A stretch of DNA of 64,000 nt from Nitrospira sp. (lineage in GTDB: Bacteria > Nitrospirota > Nitrospiria > Nitrospirales > Nitrospiraceae): the NCBI GenBank assembly GCA_029194675.1, contig JARFXP010000006.1:114701-178700 (forward strand), in the 5' to 3' direction. The translations under genes were made by a program, and so were the position numbers. This document shows, piece after piece, positions 38,729-48,180 of the stretch. Every line of letters begins with the position of its first letter. Positions within the stretch are counted from its first letter, which is position 1. The notes beneath the pieces were generated by a model. It searched no databases, had not been told where the DNA came from, and saw only the letters and a program-made list of their open reading frames with translations.

Positions 38729-39517
38729 CTAATGGTAACTTTCGGCATCAGACGGAAATTTGCCCTGTTCCACTTCTTCTTTGTAACGAGTCAGCGCTTG
38801 GAGCGTGTCGGCTTTGAGGTGTGCATAGGTCTTCACGAATTTCGGGATGAACGCATCAAAGAGTCCAAGGAGATCATAGAGCACCAGTACTTGGCCATCG
38901 CAATGGGGACCTGCTCCAATACCAATGGTGGAGATCGAAAGGGCTTGAGTAATCTTTTTGGCTAGATCGGCAGGCACTGCCTCCAATACCAGCCCGAATG
39001 CGCCGGCGGCTTCAAGGGCCCTTGCATCTTCCAAAAGCCGGGAGGCTTGATCGTCGGCCTTGCCTTGAACCTTGTATCCGCCCAACGCATTGACTGATTG
39101 CGGGGTCATGCCAAGGTGACCCATGACAGGTATCCCAACGCTAGTCATGGCTTTGATTCGATCTGCCATCACAGCTCCGCCCTCAAGCTTCACCGCAGCG
39201 GCGCCTGCTTGCAGCAATCGGCCTGCATTGCGCAGAGCTTCCTCTGTGTTGGTCTGATAGGACATAAACGGCATGTCCGCAATCACCAGCGCTCGCTGCA
39301 CCACGCCTGCGACCAGCTTGGTGTGATACAGCATGTCGTCCATCGTCACCGTAAGCGTATTGGGTTTCCCCTGCACGACCATGCCCAGCGAATCCCCCAC
39401 CAGAATCACCCGTATCCCTGCTTGCTCTACGATGCGCGCGAACAGCGCGTCATAGGCCGTCACGACGGCGAGTTTCTTCCTCTCTCGTTTGAGCTGCTGG
39501 AAATCGAGGATCGTCAT
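38729..39517 (-). CDS. panB: 3-Methyl-2-oxobutanoate hydroxymethyltransferase
   Basis: A 262-residue enzyme of pantothenate synthesis that transfers a one-carbon group from methylene-THF to 2-oxoisovalerate. VVTAYDALFARIVEQAGI, ILVGDSLGMVVQG, VKLEGGA, and GHLGMTPQSVNALGGYKVQGK are family motifs; the metal site Asp and Glu are intact. Its start codon overlaps the metF stop by one base, and both products use 5,10-methylene-THF, so grouping with folD and metF makes metabolic sense. Transcription runs folD, metF, panB. Confidence 0.96.
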   Translation of the reverse strand: MTILDFQQLKRERKKLAVVTAYDALFARIVEQAGIRVILVGDSLGMVVQGKPNTLTVTMDDMLYHTKLVAGVVQRALVIADMPFMSYQTNTEEALRNAGRLLQAGAAAVKLEGGAVMADRIKAMTSVGIPVMGHLGMTPQSVNALGGYKVQGKADDQASRLLEDARALEAAGAFGLVLEAVPADLAKKITQALSISTIGIGAGPHCDGQVLVLYDLLGLFDAFIPKFVKTYAHLKADTLQALTRYKEEVEQGKFPSDAESYH

Positions 39518-40404
39518 CAGTTCAATTCAGCTTTGGCGATGATCTCGGCCAACCGATGCGTGGCTTTGATCGCCATGATATGAACGCCGTCGCAATGCGG
39601 CCGAACCGCCTGGATCGTCCGTACGGCGATGTCCACCCCGACGTCCTCTGCCTTCTCACCGGCAGCTTTGAGTTCATCGATCATCTCGCTTGGAACCGAG
39701 ATGCCCGGAATATGCGCGTTCATGAACTCCGCCATCTTGTGATTGCGCAGCACAAGGATACCGGCAAGCACCTTGACCTTATAGGGCTGGACCGCCTTCA
39801 TGAAGCTCGCGAACTGCTCCGGATGGTACACCGCTTGGGTCTGGAAGAATTGGGCGCCCGCCTTTACCTTCACTTCAAACTTGGCCAGCATAGGCCCGAG
39901 GGGGTCGGCCTCCGGTGTGACAGCGGCACCGATTGTAAACGATGTCGAGCCGTCCAATTTATGCCCAGCCATGTCATGCCCCTTGTTCAATCCTTGCACG
40001 AGCTGCATGACTTGGACCGAATCGAGATCATATACCGGCTTGGCCTCCTTATGATCACCGACCGTCGGATAATCGCCCGTGAGACACAGAATATTTCGAA
40101 TCCCCAGCATGTGGGCGCCCATCAGATCCGACTGCATGGCGATCCGATTGCGATCACGGCAGGTCAACTGCATCACGGGGTCGTGCCCCAACTCATACAA
40201 CAGACGACAGACTGGAAGTGAGCCGGCCCGAACCACGGCGGCCGTATTGTCGGTGACGTTCACACCGTGTACCAGCCCGACAAGCTGTTTGGCACTCTCG
40301 AGAACGGACGAGATGTTGGTGCCCTTGGGGGGGTTATACTCGACCGTGACTGCAAACATCCCTCGGTTGAGGACATCGAGTAGGCGCTGTGGTTCTCGAC
40401 TCAT
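39517..40404 (-). CDS. metF: Methylenetetrahydrofolate reductase
   Basis: A 295-residue TIM-barrel flavoenzyme: FAVTVEYNPPKGTN opening, VNVTDNTAA, QLTCRDRNRIAMQSDLMGAHMLGIRNILCLTGDYP and the VKAGAQFFQTQAVYH active-site segment. It reduces methylene-THF to methyl-THF for methionine synthesis. It belongs to the short form lacking a C-terminal domain; the orphan C-domain protein at 36215 may be its partner. It lies 10 bases after folD and overlaps panB by one base. Confidence 0.94.
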   Translation of the reverse strand: MSREPQRLLDVLNRGMFAVTVEYNPPKGTNISSVLESAKQLVGLVHGVNVTDNTAAVVRAGSLPVCRLLYELGHDPVMQLTCRDRNRIAMQSDLMGAHMLGIRNILCLTGDYPTVGDHKEAKPVYDLDSVQVMQLVQGLNKGHDMAGHKLDGSTSFTIGAAVTPEADPLGPMLAKFEVKVKAGAQFFQTQAVYHPEQFASFMKAVQPYKVKVLAGILVLRNHKMAEFMNAHIPGISVPSEMIDELKAAGEKAEDVGVDIAVRTIQAVRPHCDGVHIMAIKATHRLAEIIAKAELN

Positions 40405-40414
40405 GGATGGCTCC

Positions 40415-41275
40415 TCATAGCATTCCTGCCGCTCTCTTGGCCGACTCCACGGTATTTTCCAGCAGCATCGCGATGGTCATTGGGCCGACCCCACCGGGGA
40501 CAGGGCTGATCCAGCCGGCCTTTTGGCTGACCGCGTCAAAATCTACGTCGCCGCACAGCTTGCCTTCAGGGGTCTTGTTGGTCCCCACATCGATGACGAC
40601 CGCGCCTTCACGCACCATGTCGGGCGTCACGAACTTCGCCTTTCCGATCGCGACGAGCAACAACTCCGCCTCACGGCAAACCCCGGGCAGGTCCTTCGTT
40701 TTTGAATGACAGATCGTGACCGTCGCATTCCGTTGAAGCAGCATCAACGCCAACGGCTTCCCGACAATATTGCTCCGTCCCACCACAACTGCCCGCTTGC
40801 CTTCTATTGTCACCCCGGTCGACTCGATCATCTTGATGACACCCTTTGGGGTACAGGCTTCGAAGACCGGATGGCCCTCCACCAGTCGGCCGAAGTTGTA
40901 AGGATGAAATCCATCCGCATCTTTCAGTGGCGAAACGGCTTCGAGGATCACCTGGCTGTCGATGTGTTTGGGCAGCGGAAGTTGAACCAGGATTCCATGG
41001 ATTTTGGGGTCGGTGTTCTTTTTGTCGATCAGCGCCAACAGCTCTGCCTGCGTCGTGTTCACCGGGAGTTTGTGATCGTCAACGTAGATCCCCGCTAACT
41101 CGCAGGCCTTTTGCTTGTTTCTGACGTACACATGCGAGGCGGGATCGTCACCGACCAAAATGGTCGCAAGACCCGGTTTCATCGATTTCTTGGCAAACAA
41201 CTCCGCCGAGTCTTTTGCCAGACGATCACGGACCTGTTGCGCGAGCGCTTTTCCATCAATCAACTGTGCGGCCAC
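40415..41275 (-). CDS. folD: Bifunctional methylene-THF dehydrogenase / methenyl-THF cyclohydrolase
   Basis: The preferred start is the GTG at 41275, with GGGAGGGG upstream, giving 286 residues that begin VAAQLIDGKALAQQVRD. A longer frame to 41353 lacks coding support. Motifs include the active-site Lys region YVRNKQKACELAGI, ILVQLPLPKHI, HPYNFGRL, and the NADP fold AVVVGRSNIVGKPLALMLL with GGVGPMTIAMLLENT. It is the first gene of the one-carbon operon. Confidence 0.95.
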   Translation of the reverse strand: MAAQLIDGKALAQQVRDRLAKDSAELFAKKSMKPGLATILVGDDPASHVYVRNKQKACELAGIYVDDHKLPVNTTQAELLALIDKKNTDPKIHGILVQLPLPKHIDSQVILEAVSPLKDADGFHPYNFGRLVEGHPVFEACTPKGVIKMIESTGVTIEGKRAVVVGRSNIVGKPLALMLLQRNATVTICHSKTKDLPGVCREAELLLVAIGKAKFVTPDMVREGAVVIDVGTNKTPEGKLCGDVDFDAVSQKAGWISPVPGGVGPMTIAMLLENTVESAKRAAGML

Positions 41276-41436
41276 GGTCCCCTCCCTGTCACTGTTTTGT
41301 CCAATAAAATCGCTGCAACTTAGCAGGTGAATTTTAGGCAAGTCAACGCTCATTGAGTGGGTGGACGTCGAGCATGAGCAGCAGGGAATCAGGATGTTTC
41401 CGTTTCATTTCGGCCCTGATCCCTCCCTCGCCTTTC

Positions 41437-41466
41437 TTGACAGCCTCTTCAACCCTTAGATACGAT
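41437..41466 (+). promoter_or_regulatory. Promoter for the propeller-protein gene
   Basis: TTGACA at 41437-41442 and TACGAT at 41461-41466 are separated by 18 bases. Transcription would begin near 41473, only about ten bases before the GTG start at 41483, and no ribosome-binding site is visible. Confidence 0.65.
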
Positions 41467-41482
41467 AACCGAAATTCTAATT

Positions 41483-42481
41483 GTGGATAGCCCTTCGTTG
41501 CCCTTATATTCCTACCACCGGCTTCTCCTCCCGTGGGTACTCACACTGAGCCTTACGCTGCCCGGCGAGGCGGCACAGATCACGGGTTTGGAATCGCCAA
41601 ACAGTTTCGTAGGCGACCCTTCCGGGAAAGAATATTTCATCTCCAACATCAACGGGGAATCGGAGGCCCGGGACAACAACGGCTTCATCACAAAGTTGAA
41701 TGCCGAGGGAAAGGTCACCAACCTCAAGTTCATCCAAGGCGGCGTGGCGGAGATCCTCCTGCATGCTCCAAAGGGGATGGCCTTAGTCGGACCGATTCTC
41801 TATGTCGCGGACCTTGATCAGCTGAAAGGCTTCGACAAGACAACGGGAAAACTCGTGACCACGGTGTCGTTCCCGTCCCTCTCCCGGACACCGGTATCAC
41901 TGACGGACGTTGCCGCCTCACCGACCGGCCTCCTCTACGCCTCGGACCAAACCGCCAATTCGATTTACCGTATCAACCCATCGGCCAATCATCGGGTCGA
42001 CCTGTTGATTCATGATGACAGGCTCGCCGGTCCCGCAGGAATCGCAATCCATCCTAAGACGAATCAGCTCATCATAGTAAGTTGGGAGAAGGGGAAAATC
42101 CTTGAGATCACTCCTGACGGACAGCTGACTGAATTAGAATCGAACGGATTTTTTACGAGTCGCTTTCAAAACCTGAGCGGAGTGGATTTCGATCAATGGG
42201 GCAACATGTACGTATCAGACATCACAAAAGGCAAGATTTGGCGCATGACCCGAGATTATCGATTCCAAGTCATCGCTGAATATCTCCCCGCTCCGGCTGA
42301 CATCGGTATCGACCGGGTGAACAACCTGATTTTGGTTCCCTACCATTATGTCCACGCCGCGGAAATGAACGGACTTGAAACCCCTTCGGTCGCCAAGCCG
42401 AAAGGCGAGAAACGTACGTTGGCCGACTACGGTTTTATCCCTCCCCCTCCCAAGCCCGGACCGGAAGGAACGAAGAAATGA
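41483..42481 (+). CDS. Predicted exported beta-propeller (SMP-30/NHL-like) protein
   Basis: A 332-residue protein starting at GTG. A signal segment (LLLPWVLTLSLTLPGEAAQ) precedes repeats of the propeller type: GLESPNSFVGDPSGKEYFISNI, PKGMALVGPILYVADLDQLKGFD, LTDVAASPTGLLYASDQTANSIYRINP and VDFDQWGNMYVSDITKGKIWRMT. Such proteins are often lactonases or sugar-binding folds, but no catalytic site was identified. The stop codon overlaps the ATG of the next gene (ATGA at 42478-42481), so the two are translationally coupled. The C-terminus is Pro-rich (PPPPKPGPEGTKK). Confidence 0.7.
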   Translation: MDSPSLPLYSYHRLLLPWVLTLSLTLPGEAAQITGLESPNSFVGDPSGKEYFISNINGESEARDNNGFITKLNAEGKVTNLKFIQGGVAEILLHAPKGMALVGPILYVADLDQLKGFDKTTGKLVTTVSFPSLSRTPVSLTDVAASPTGLLYASDQTANSIYRINPSANHRVDLLIHDDRLAGPAGIAIHPKTNQLIIVSWEKGKILEITPDGQLTELESNGFFTSRFQNLSGVDFDQWGNMYVSDITKGKIWRMTRDYRFQVIAEYLPAPADIGIDRVNNLILVPYHYVHAAEMNGLETPSVAKPKGEKRTLADYGFIPPPPKPGPEGTKK

Positions 42482-43179
42482 GCTCGTGTGCTTATTGTCA
42501 CCATCGAAAGGGCAAACGTGCCTGTCCAGCTCTTGGAGGGTTGATCTGCAGCCCTTGTTGTGGCGAACATCGCATGACACGGATTTCCTGCCCCACTGAT
42601 TGTGTCTATCTCGATAGTGGAAACGATTACCAGCAGAAACGACTCAGTGAGCAATTCTTGCCCATTCGGCGAGATTTCTATCGAGAGCTGGATGAATCGG
42701 GAGGGCAGAAGGCGGTTGGGTTATTCAACCTGATCGAAGTGATCACGTTCAGTTACTTTGAAGGACGTCGAGACGGGCAGGACGCCGAGGTGATCACAGC
42801 CCTTCAGGCTCTCCGGCGTACACTCAGCCCGCTGCATGTCCCTGCTGCTCCAATGCCGGTGTTCGCCGAACAGCTCCGGAAGGAGTATGAAACATTCAGA
42901 AAACAGAACCCCGAGCAGATCGCAGATCCATCGGATGCCCCGGCAATCCTGGATCGGATCGACCGGTTCGTCTCTACCTTTTCAGGGAAGAATTTTCAGT
43001 CAAGCCGGTTTCTGGGAGGGCTGCTTGGGTATGTGAAGATGCAGCATCCAGAGATCGCGACACATCTCAAGAAGAAACGGGAACCGGGACACATTCTTCT
43101 ACCCGGGCAATCGTTCCTGCCACCACCTCTCGCCGAAGAACACACCCATGGTCCCGACTGTAAGCACCATGACCATTGA
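42478..43179 (+). CDS. Cys/His-rich conserved protein, function unknown
   Basis: A 233-residue protein with an N-terminal cysteine-rich knuckle (CAYCHHRKGKRACPALGGLI, then CSPCC, CPTDC) likely to bind zinc. The rest is mainly helical, and the C-terminus is His-rich (EEHTHGPDCKHHDH), which could bind metal. It overlaps the propeller gene by four bases. I do not recognise a named family; metal handling or nucleic-acid binding are possible. Confidence 0.6.
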   Translation: MSSCAYCHHRKGKRACPALGGLICSPCCGEHRMTRISCPTDCVYLDSGNDYQQKRLSEQFLPIRRDFYRELDESGGQKAVGLFNLIEVITFSYFEGRRDGQDAEVITALQALRRTLSPLHVPAAPMPVFAEQLRKEYETFRKQNPEQIADPSDAPAILDRIDRFVSTFSGKNFQSSRFLGGLLGYVKMQHPEIATHLKKKREPGHILLPGQSFLPPPLAEEHTHGPDCKHHDH

Positions 43180-43233
43180 TCTCCGGTCCAAATCTCTCCC
43201 CTTCTCACCACGAGGGGACGAGTTGCCTTAACT

Positions 43234-43305
43234 ATGCGCATGGCACCGAGCACCGCCCTTATATTTCAATCAGCTGTTACCTTGCGTGCGCCGTGCGCCA
43301 AGACA
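43234..43305. repeat. Intergenic palindromic repeat, GCGC-type family, copy 4
   Basis: GCGCATGGCACCGAGCACCG from 43236 and TGCGTGCGCCGTGCGCC at about 43283-43299 match the arms of the copies near 2.9, 14.0 and 15.4 kb. It lies between two convergent genes. Confidence 0.5.
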
Positions 43306-43326
43306 GAAAGCACCTCATCCCCAAAC

Positions 43327-43932
43327 TTACTCCACAATCGTGACCGTCATTTCTACACGCTCTCTCGGATTATCCCGCTCGTCGCGTGGCAGGTTGACGA
43401 TCTTGTCGGCCACACCGATTCCCTTCGTCACTTCGCCAAAAACGGTGTATTTGCCGTCCAGAAATCGTGAGTCCTCTACGACGATGAAAAACTGAGAGCC
43501 GGCCGTATCCGGATCAGCTGCTCGGGCCATAGAAACAATGCCACGCTTGTGCGGGATATCGCTGAACTCCGCCTTGATCGTATGACCGGGGCCACCCTGC
43601 CCATAGGTGTCCTTTTTAAGTGTGTCCTTCGTATTAGGATCCCCGCCTTGGATCATAAAACCGGGAATGACACGGTGAAAAATTGTCCCGTTGTAGAATC
43701 CGGACTTTGCTAACTTGATAAAATTCTCTACATGTTTTGGCGCGACATCCGGATAGAACTTGATTTCGATATCGCCGAATTTCGTCTTGATGATCGCCCT
43801 CGACCCTTTCGGTGCTTCAGTCTTGGACGCCGGCGTGTTATCAGCCGCGACAACCAGCGCGTTACCTGAGACTGATAGACCGACCGCTAATACCACTCCC
43901 ATCAGCATTCGCCACTCGGGTTGCTTCAGCAT
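43327..43932 (-). CDS. Exported cyclophilin-type peptidyl-prolyl isomerase
   Basis: A 201-residue protein: signal peptide (LMGVVLAVGLSVSGNALVVAA), short linker, then a cyclophilin domain with FHRVIPGFMIQGGDP, GPGHTIKAEFSD and GSQFFIVVEDSRFLDGKYTVFG. The catalytic Arg in FHRVIP and the QGGD segment are intact. It should speed proline isomerisation in the periplasm. It is the last gene of the ribosomal/fatty-acid cluster, 57 bases after rnc. Confidence 0.9.
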   Translation of the reverse strand: MLKQPEWRMLMGVVLAVGLSVSGNALVVAADNTPASKTEAPKGSRAIIKTKFGDIEIKFYPDVAPKHVENFIKLAKSGFYNGTIFHRVIPGFMIQGGDPNTKDTLKKDTYGQGGPGHTIKAEFSDIPHKRGIVSMARAADPDTAGSQFFIVVEDSRFLDGKYTVFGEVTKGIGVADKIVNLPRDERDNPRERVEMTVTIVE

Positions 43933-43989
43933 TTCCCCCTCCCATGTCTTTCATATGACAGTGTCGACTATCTTCGCATGGACTCGGCA

Positions 43990-44697
43990 TTACCGCTCAG
44001 ACTGCTCCAGCGCCCGTTGCGCCGCCTCCTGTTCCGCTTCCTTCTTGCTGTATCCTCGGCCGATCCCGAAAACCCTGTCATTCACGTGCACTTCAACGTC
44101 GAATACCTTTTGGTGCTCCGGGCCGGTTTCGCGTACGATCACATATCGAGGCAACCGTTCATACCGTTTTTGACACCATTCCTGGAAGCGCGTTTTGTAA
44201 TCATCTCCTCCGGGTTTCTCTTGCAGGGCATCGACTTGGCGTAGTTCATCAGTCAGTGCCTCAATGGTGAAGTTTCGACTCGCCTCAAAACCTCCATCGA
44301 GATAGACGGCCGCAATGATGGCTTCAAACGCATCAGCCAACAGTGAGACCTTGTCCCTCCCATTCGAGCGTTCTTCGCCTCGACCAAGCTTCAGATGAGC
44401 TCCGAGATCAAGACGCCTGGCGGCATTCGCCAACGGCGTTTCACTCACGAGTTTGGCTTTGAGTTTTGAGAGAGCTCCCTCGCTCAACTCAGGATACCGC
44501 CTCGCAAGATAATCGCTCACGATGAGCGACAATACGGCATCCCCCAAGAACTCAAGCCGCTCATTATGTTTTCGACCGGGCTCTCGGCGCTCATTCACGT
44601 ACGATTTGTGGGTCAGAGCCTCCGTCAAGAAGCTCGGATTCGTGAATCGATAGTTCGATATGGCGGGAGAAGAATCGGCCGGTGAAGCCGGCGTCAT
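43990..44697 (-). CDS. rnc: Ribonuclease III
   Basis: A 235-residue enzyme with the RNase III signature ERLEFLGDAVLSLIVSDYL and second catalytic DAFEAIIAAVYLDGG, followed by a C-terminal double-stranded RNA-binding domain (DYKTRFQEWCQKRYERLPRY ... GRGYSKKEAEQEAAQRAL). It processes rRNA and other duplex RNA. It lies 13 bases after fabF in the same cluster, the common fabF-rnc arrangement. Confidence 0.96.
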   Translation of the reverse strand: MTPASPADSSPAISNYRFTNPSFLTEALTHKSYVNERREPGRKHNERLEFLGDAVLSLIVSDYLARRYPELSEGALSKLKAKLVSETPLANAARRLDLGAHLKLGRGEERSNGRDKVSLLADAFEAIIAAVYLDGGFEASRNFTIEALTDELRQVDALQEKPGGDDYKTRFQEWCQKRYERLPRYVIVRETGPEHQKVFDVEVHVNDRVFGIGRGYSKKEAEQEAAQRALEQSER

Positions 44698-44710
44698 TGT
44701 GGCCTACGCG

Positions 44711-45973
44711 CTAGGCGTCCAGTCTCTTGAAGATCAGACAAGCATTCACTCCGCCGAATCCAAAGGAGTTCGACAACGCCGTTTGAATGGCGGCAGGTCG
44801 TGCCTTATTGGGAACATAGTCCAAATCACAGACCGGATCCGGATGATCCAGATTGATCGTGGGGGGGAGAATACCGTGCAACAGCGCCAGAAGACTGAAG
44901 ACGGCTTCGATCCCGCCCGCAGCTCCGAGTAGATGCCCTGTCATGGACTTGGTCGAGCTGACCGGAATTCGAAAGGCCTGTTCTCCGAACACCCGTTTGA
45001 TCGCTCGGGTCTCAATGGCATCGGCCATCGTCGACGTACCATGCGCATTGATATACCCGATCTGATCACGATTGATTCCCGCATCTTTGAGGGCCAATTC
45101 CATGCAACGAACGGCTCCCTCGCCTTCTTCCGGTGGGGCCGTAATGTGGTACGCATCACTGTTCATCCCATACCCGATGATCTCGCCGTACATTTTGACC
45201 CCACGCCGAAGGGCATGTTCCAGTTCCTCGATCACCACGACCCCCGCACCCTCACCCAGCACAAATCCATCCCGGTCCTTGTCGAACGGGCGGCTCGCCT
45301 TCGTCGGTTCATTATTCCGGAATGACAATGCCTTGGCCGCTGCGAATCCTGCCACACCAAGCGGTGTGACAGCTGCTTCGGCACCACCGGCTACCATGAC
45401 ATCGGCATCACCTCGTTGAATCAGGCGGTATGCATCCCCGATGCAATGATTGCCCGTGGCGCAAGCCGTCACCGCACAAGAGTTGGGCCCCTTGGCTCCG
45501 ATCCGAATCGCCACCTGCCCGGACGCCAAATTGATGATGGTCATGGGAATGAAAAACGGTGAGACCCGGCCAGGCCCCTTGCCTTTGAGCACATCATGAA
45601 AATGCTCAATCGACCCGAGTCCGCCGATCCCGGAACCGATGTAGACCCCGACCCTCGTGGCCTCCTCCGGCTTTATTTTTAGCCTGGCATCATCCACCGC
45701 CAGCTGGGCCGCACCCACAGCGTAGTGGATGAACGCATCCATCTTCTTGATCTCTTTCTTTTCGATGAACTGAGCAGGATCAAAGTCTTTGACCTCACCG
45801 GCAATTTGGGCATCATAGCCCGTCGGATCAAACCTGGTGATTCGGCCGATCCCGGACTCACCGGCGCAGATCGCCTTCCACGTCTTCTCGACACCCGTGC
45901 CCAGTGGTGTCACCAGCCCAAGACCGGTGACCACAACGCGCCGTGCTGCTTGATCAGATATTCCTGCCGACAT
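44711..45973 (-). CDS. fabF: 3-Oxoacyl-ACP synthase II (FabF)
   Basis: A 420-residue condensing enzyme with the Cys-His-His triad: [15 protein letters not shown] (Cys), [14 protein letters not shown] (His) and [13 protein letters not shown] (His with the Lys). It elongates acyl-ACP. The start follows the acpP stop after two bases. The C-terminal [16 protein letters not shown] is typical. Confidence 0.96.
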   Translation of the reverse strand: MSAGISDQAARRVVVTGLGLVTPLGTGVEKTWKAICAGESGIGRITRFDPTGYDAQIAGEVKDFDPAQFIEKKEIKKMDAFIHYAVGAAQLAVDDARLKIKPEEATRVGVYIGSGIGGLGSIEHFHDVLKGKGPGRVSPFFIPMTIINLASGQVAIRIGAKGPNSCAVTACATGNHCIGDAYRLIQRGDADVMVAGGAEAAVTPLGVAGFAAAKALSFRNNEPTKASRPFDKDRDGFVLGEGAGVVVIEELEHALRRGVKMYGEIIGYGMNSDAYHITAPPEEGEGAVRCMELALKDAGINRDQIGYINAHGTSTMADAIETRAIKRVFGEQAFRIPVSSTKSMTGHLLGAAGGIEAVFSLLALLHGILPPTINLDHPDPVCDLDYVPNKARPAAIQTALSNSFGFGGVNACLIFKRLDA

Positions 45974-45975
45974 GC

Positions 45976-46209
45976 CTAGGACTTTTCCTTGATGTAGTCC
46001 AGTGCCTTCCCGACGGTCAGAATCTTCTCAGCATCCTCATCGGGAATTTCGATCGAGAACTCTTCCTCCAGCGCCATGACAAGCTCGACGGTATCGAGCG
46101 AATCAGCCCCAAGATCTTCGACGAAGGAGGCTTCCGGCGTCACCTCATCCTCCTCTACACCAAGCTGTTCAGCAATAATCTTTTTGACTCGCTCTTCAAC
46201 AGTTGCCAT
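45976..46209 (-). CDS. acpP: Acyl carrier protein
   Basis: A 77-residue acidic carrier starting at the ATG 46209. The phosphopantetheine serine lies in [20 protein letters not shown]. The longer upstream frame is not coding. It is placed between fabG and fabF, the standard order. Confidence 0.97.
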   Translation of the reverse strand: MATVEERVKKIIAEQLGVEEDEVTPEASFVEDLGADSLDTVELVMALEEEFSIEIPDEDAEKILTVGKALDYIKEKS

Positions 46210-46299
46210 CGCTATGACTACCTCCTTCCCCGGTATGACTCCCGCTCCACCGCCCCATGGGGATCTGTGACGGCCGAACATCCACACAATTCGACGCCC

Positions 46300-47043
46300 T
46301 TACACCATCAACATCCCGCCGTTCACGTGCACGACATGGCCGGTGATGTAGGCCGCATCCTCGGACACCAGAAACCGCACGGCCCCCGCAACATCCGCCG
46401 GCGTGCCCAATCGCCCCAACGGGATTTGCTTCAGTAACGTTTCTTTCACATCAGCCGGTAGTCCGTGGGTCATGGCCGTGTCGATGAAACCGGGCGCCAC
46501 CGCATTCACCGTGATGTTACGGCTGGCATATTCCCGCCCAACGGTTTTTGTAAACCCGATGACGGCCGCCTTCGAGGCCGAGTAATTGGCCTGCCCCGCG
46601 TTCCCGATCACCCCAACGATCGAGGCGATGTTGACGATGCGACCATACCGTTGCTTGGTCATCGGCTGCAAGACCGCTTTTGTGCAGTTAAACGTACCGT
46701 TCAGGTTGATCTGAAGCACCAGATTCCAATCTTCCTCCTTCATCCGTAGCAACAAGCCATCACGAGTGATACCGGCATTGTTGACGAGGATGTCCACTTT
46801 CCCCCAAGTCTTCAGGACTTGCTCGACCATCGCCTTGGTCTCATTCGCATCGGCTACGTTGACTTTTATGTTCAGAGCCTTCCGCCCCAGTTTTTCGACG
46901 GAGGCGACGGTTTCCACAGAGCGACCGGCGTCGAGATCGGCCACGGCAACGTCGGCCCCCGCTTGAGCCAGGCATTCGGCAATGGCCCGACCGATGCCTT
47001 GCGCAGCGCCGGTAACAATAGCTGTTTTTCCTTGTAGTGACAT
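46300..47043 (-). CDS. fabG: 3-Oxoacyl-ACP reductase
   Basis: A 247-residue short-chain dehydrogenase: TGAAQGIGRAIAECLA cofactor motif, NNAGITRDGLLLRM, and the YxxxK catalytic pair in NYSASKAAVIGFTK. The C-terminus FLVSEDAAYITGHVVHVNGG is typical. NADPH-dependent step of fatty-acid elongation, 90 bases upstream of acpP. Confidence 0.96.
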   Translation of the reverse strand: MSLQGKTAIVTGAAQGIGRAIAECLAQAGADVAVADLDAGRSVETVASVEKLGRKALNIKVNVADANETKAMVEQVLKTWGKVDILVNNAGITRDGLLLRMKEEDWNLVLQINLNGTFNCTKAVLQPMTKQRYGRIVNIASIVGVIGNAGQANYSASKAAVIGFTKTVGREYASRNITVNAVAPGFIDTAMTHGLPADVKETLLKQIPLGRLGTPADVAGAVRFLVSEDAAYITGHVVHVNGGMLMV

Positions 47044-47119
47044 TACAGACCTTTCAGACGATACGTTAACAGGCTGACGGGGAATTCGTCACCTGGTTTT
47101 CCACGCGGACAGTCCGGCC

Positions 47120-48055
47120 TTAGCTGACCGCCTTGAGTGTCGCGTCTAACGACTTCGGATCGTTCACATTCAACAGTTTCGCATCAGGCAGAATTCGTCT
47201 GATCAAGCCGGTCAGGACTGTACCAGGGCCGATTTCTACGAACGTCGTGACGCCCATTCTTCCCATTGTCTGGACGGTATTCTCCCACAGTACAGAAGAG
47301 GGCAGCTGACGAACCAATGACGTTTGGATCTCGTCCGCCCGGCTGATCGCTTTCGCCTCGGCGTTATTCACCAGAGGGGCGCTGAGGTCCGACCACCGAA
47401 CCCCGGCTAAATCCTTCGCCAATCGATCGGCGGCTTGCTGCATCAATGGGGTATGAACCGGCACACTGACCGGCAATGGGATGGCTTTTTTACAGCCTTG
47501 TGCTTTGGCCAATTCAATGGCTCGTTCCACCGCCGCCATTTCGCCGGCAATTACCACCTGCCCTGGGGAGTTGAAGTTTGCTGGGGCGACGATCCCGACG
47601 GATGACGCTCCATGACAGACTTCTTTAACAACCTCACCGGTCAAGCCCAACAGAGCCGCCACGAGACCGGTTCCGGGAGCCACGGCTTCGGACATGTAGC
47701 GTCCCCGTATCTGAACCAGGCTAACGGCATCACGAAAGGACACGCCGCCTGCCGCAACCAGCGCGGAGTACTCGCCCAAACTATGGCCCGCCACCGCCAG
47801 CGGCCTGATTCCGACCGGCTCAAACAGTTTCAACGCTGCCACACTGCTCACGAGCAAGGCCGGCTGGGTGAATTCTGTTCGGTTGAGTCGATCAGCCGGT
47901 CCCGTGAAACACAACTCGGCGATATCATAACCCAGGACCGAAGAGGCCTCATCATAAACGGGTTTCAATGAGGGATGCGCGTCATAGAGCGCCTTCCCCA
48001 TCCCGACCGACTGGGAACCCTGTCCAGGGAAAACAAGCCCGATTCCTAGAGTCAT
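47120..48055 (-). CDS. fabD: Malonyl-CoA:ACP transacylase
   Basis: A 311-residue enzyme with the GHSLGEYSALVAAG nucleophile motif (Ser), the opening FPGQGSQSVGMG and VPVHTPLMQ with the catalytic His. It loads malonyl onto ACP. It lies 76 bases before fabG and 125 after fabH. Confidence 0.96.
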   Translation of the reverse strand: MTLGIGLVFPGQGSQSVGMGKALYDAHPSLKPVYDEASSVLGYDIAELCFTGPADRLNRTEFTQPALLVSSVAALKLFEPVGIRPLAVAGHSLGEYSALVAAGGVSFRDAVSLVQIRGRYMSEAVAPGTGLVAALLGLTGEVVKEVCHGASSVGIVAPANFNSPGQVVIAGEMAAVERAIELAKAQGCKKAIPLPVSVPVHTPLMQQAADRLAKDLAGVRWSDLSAPLVNNAEAKAISRADEIQTSLVRQLPSSVLWENTVQTMGRMGVTTFVEIGPGTVLTGLIRRILPDAKLLNVNDPKSLDATLKAVS

Positions 48056-48180
48056 GGGGCGTTAGATATCTTCGAAATCCCGAGCAAAGTCAACGGGAAA
48101 AGTTTTCACAAGCTGTCGCCTTCCCACAATCAGCATGAGCTCCACATCGGAATGGTCCTGGATCATGAACTGTTCGTTCT

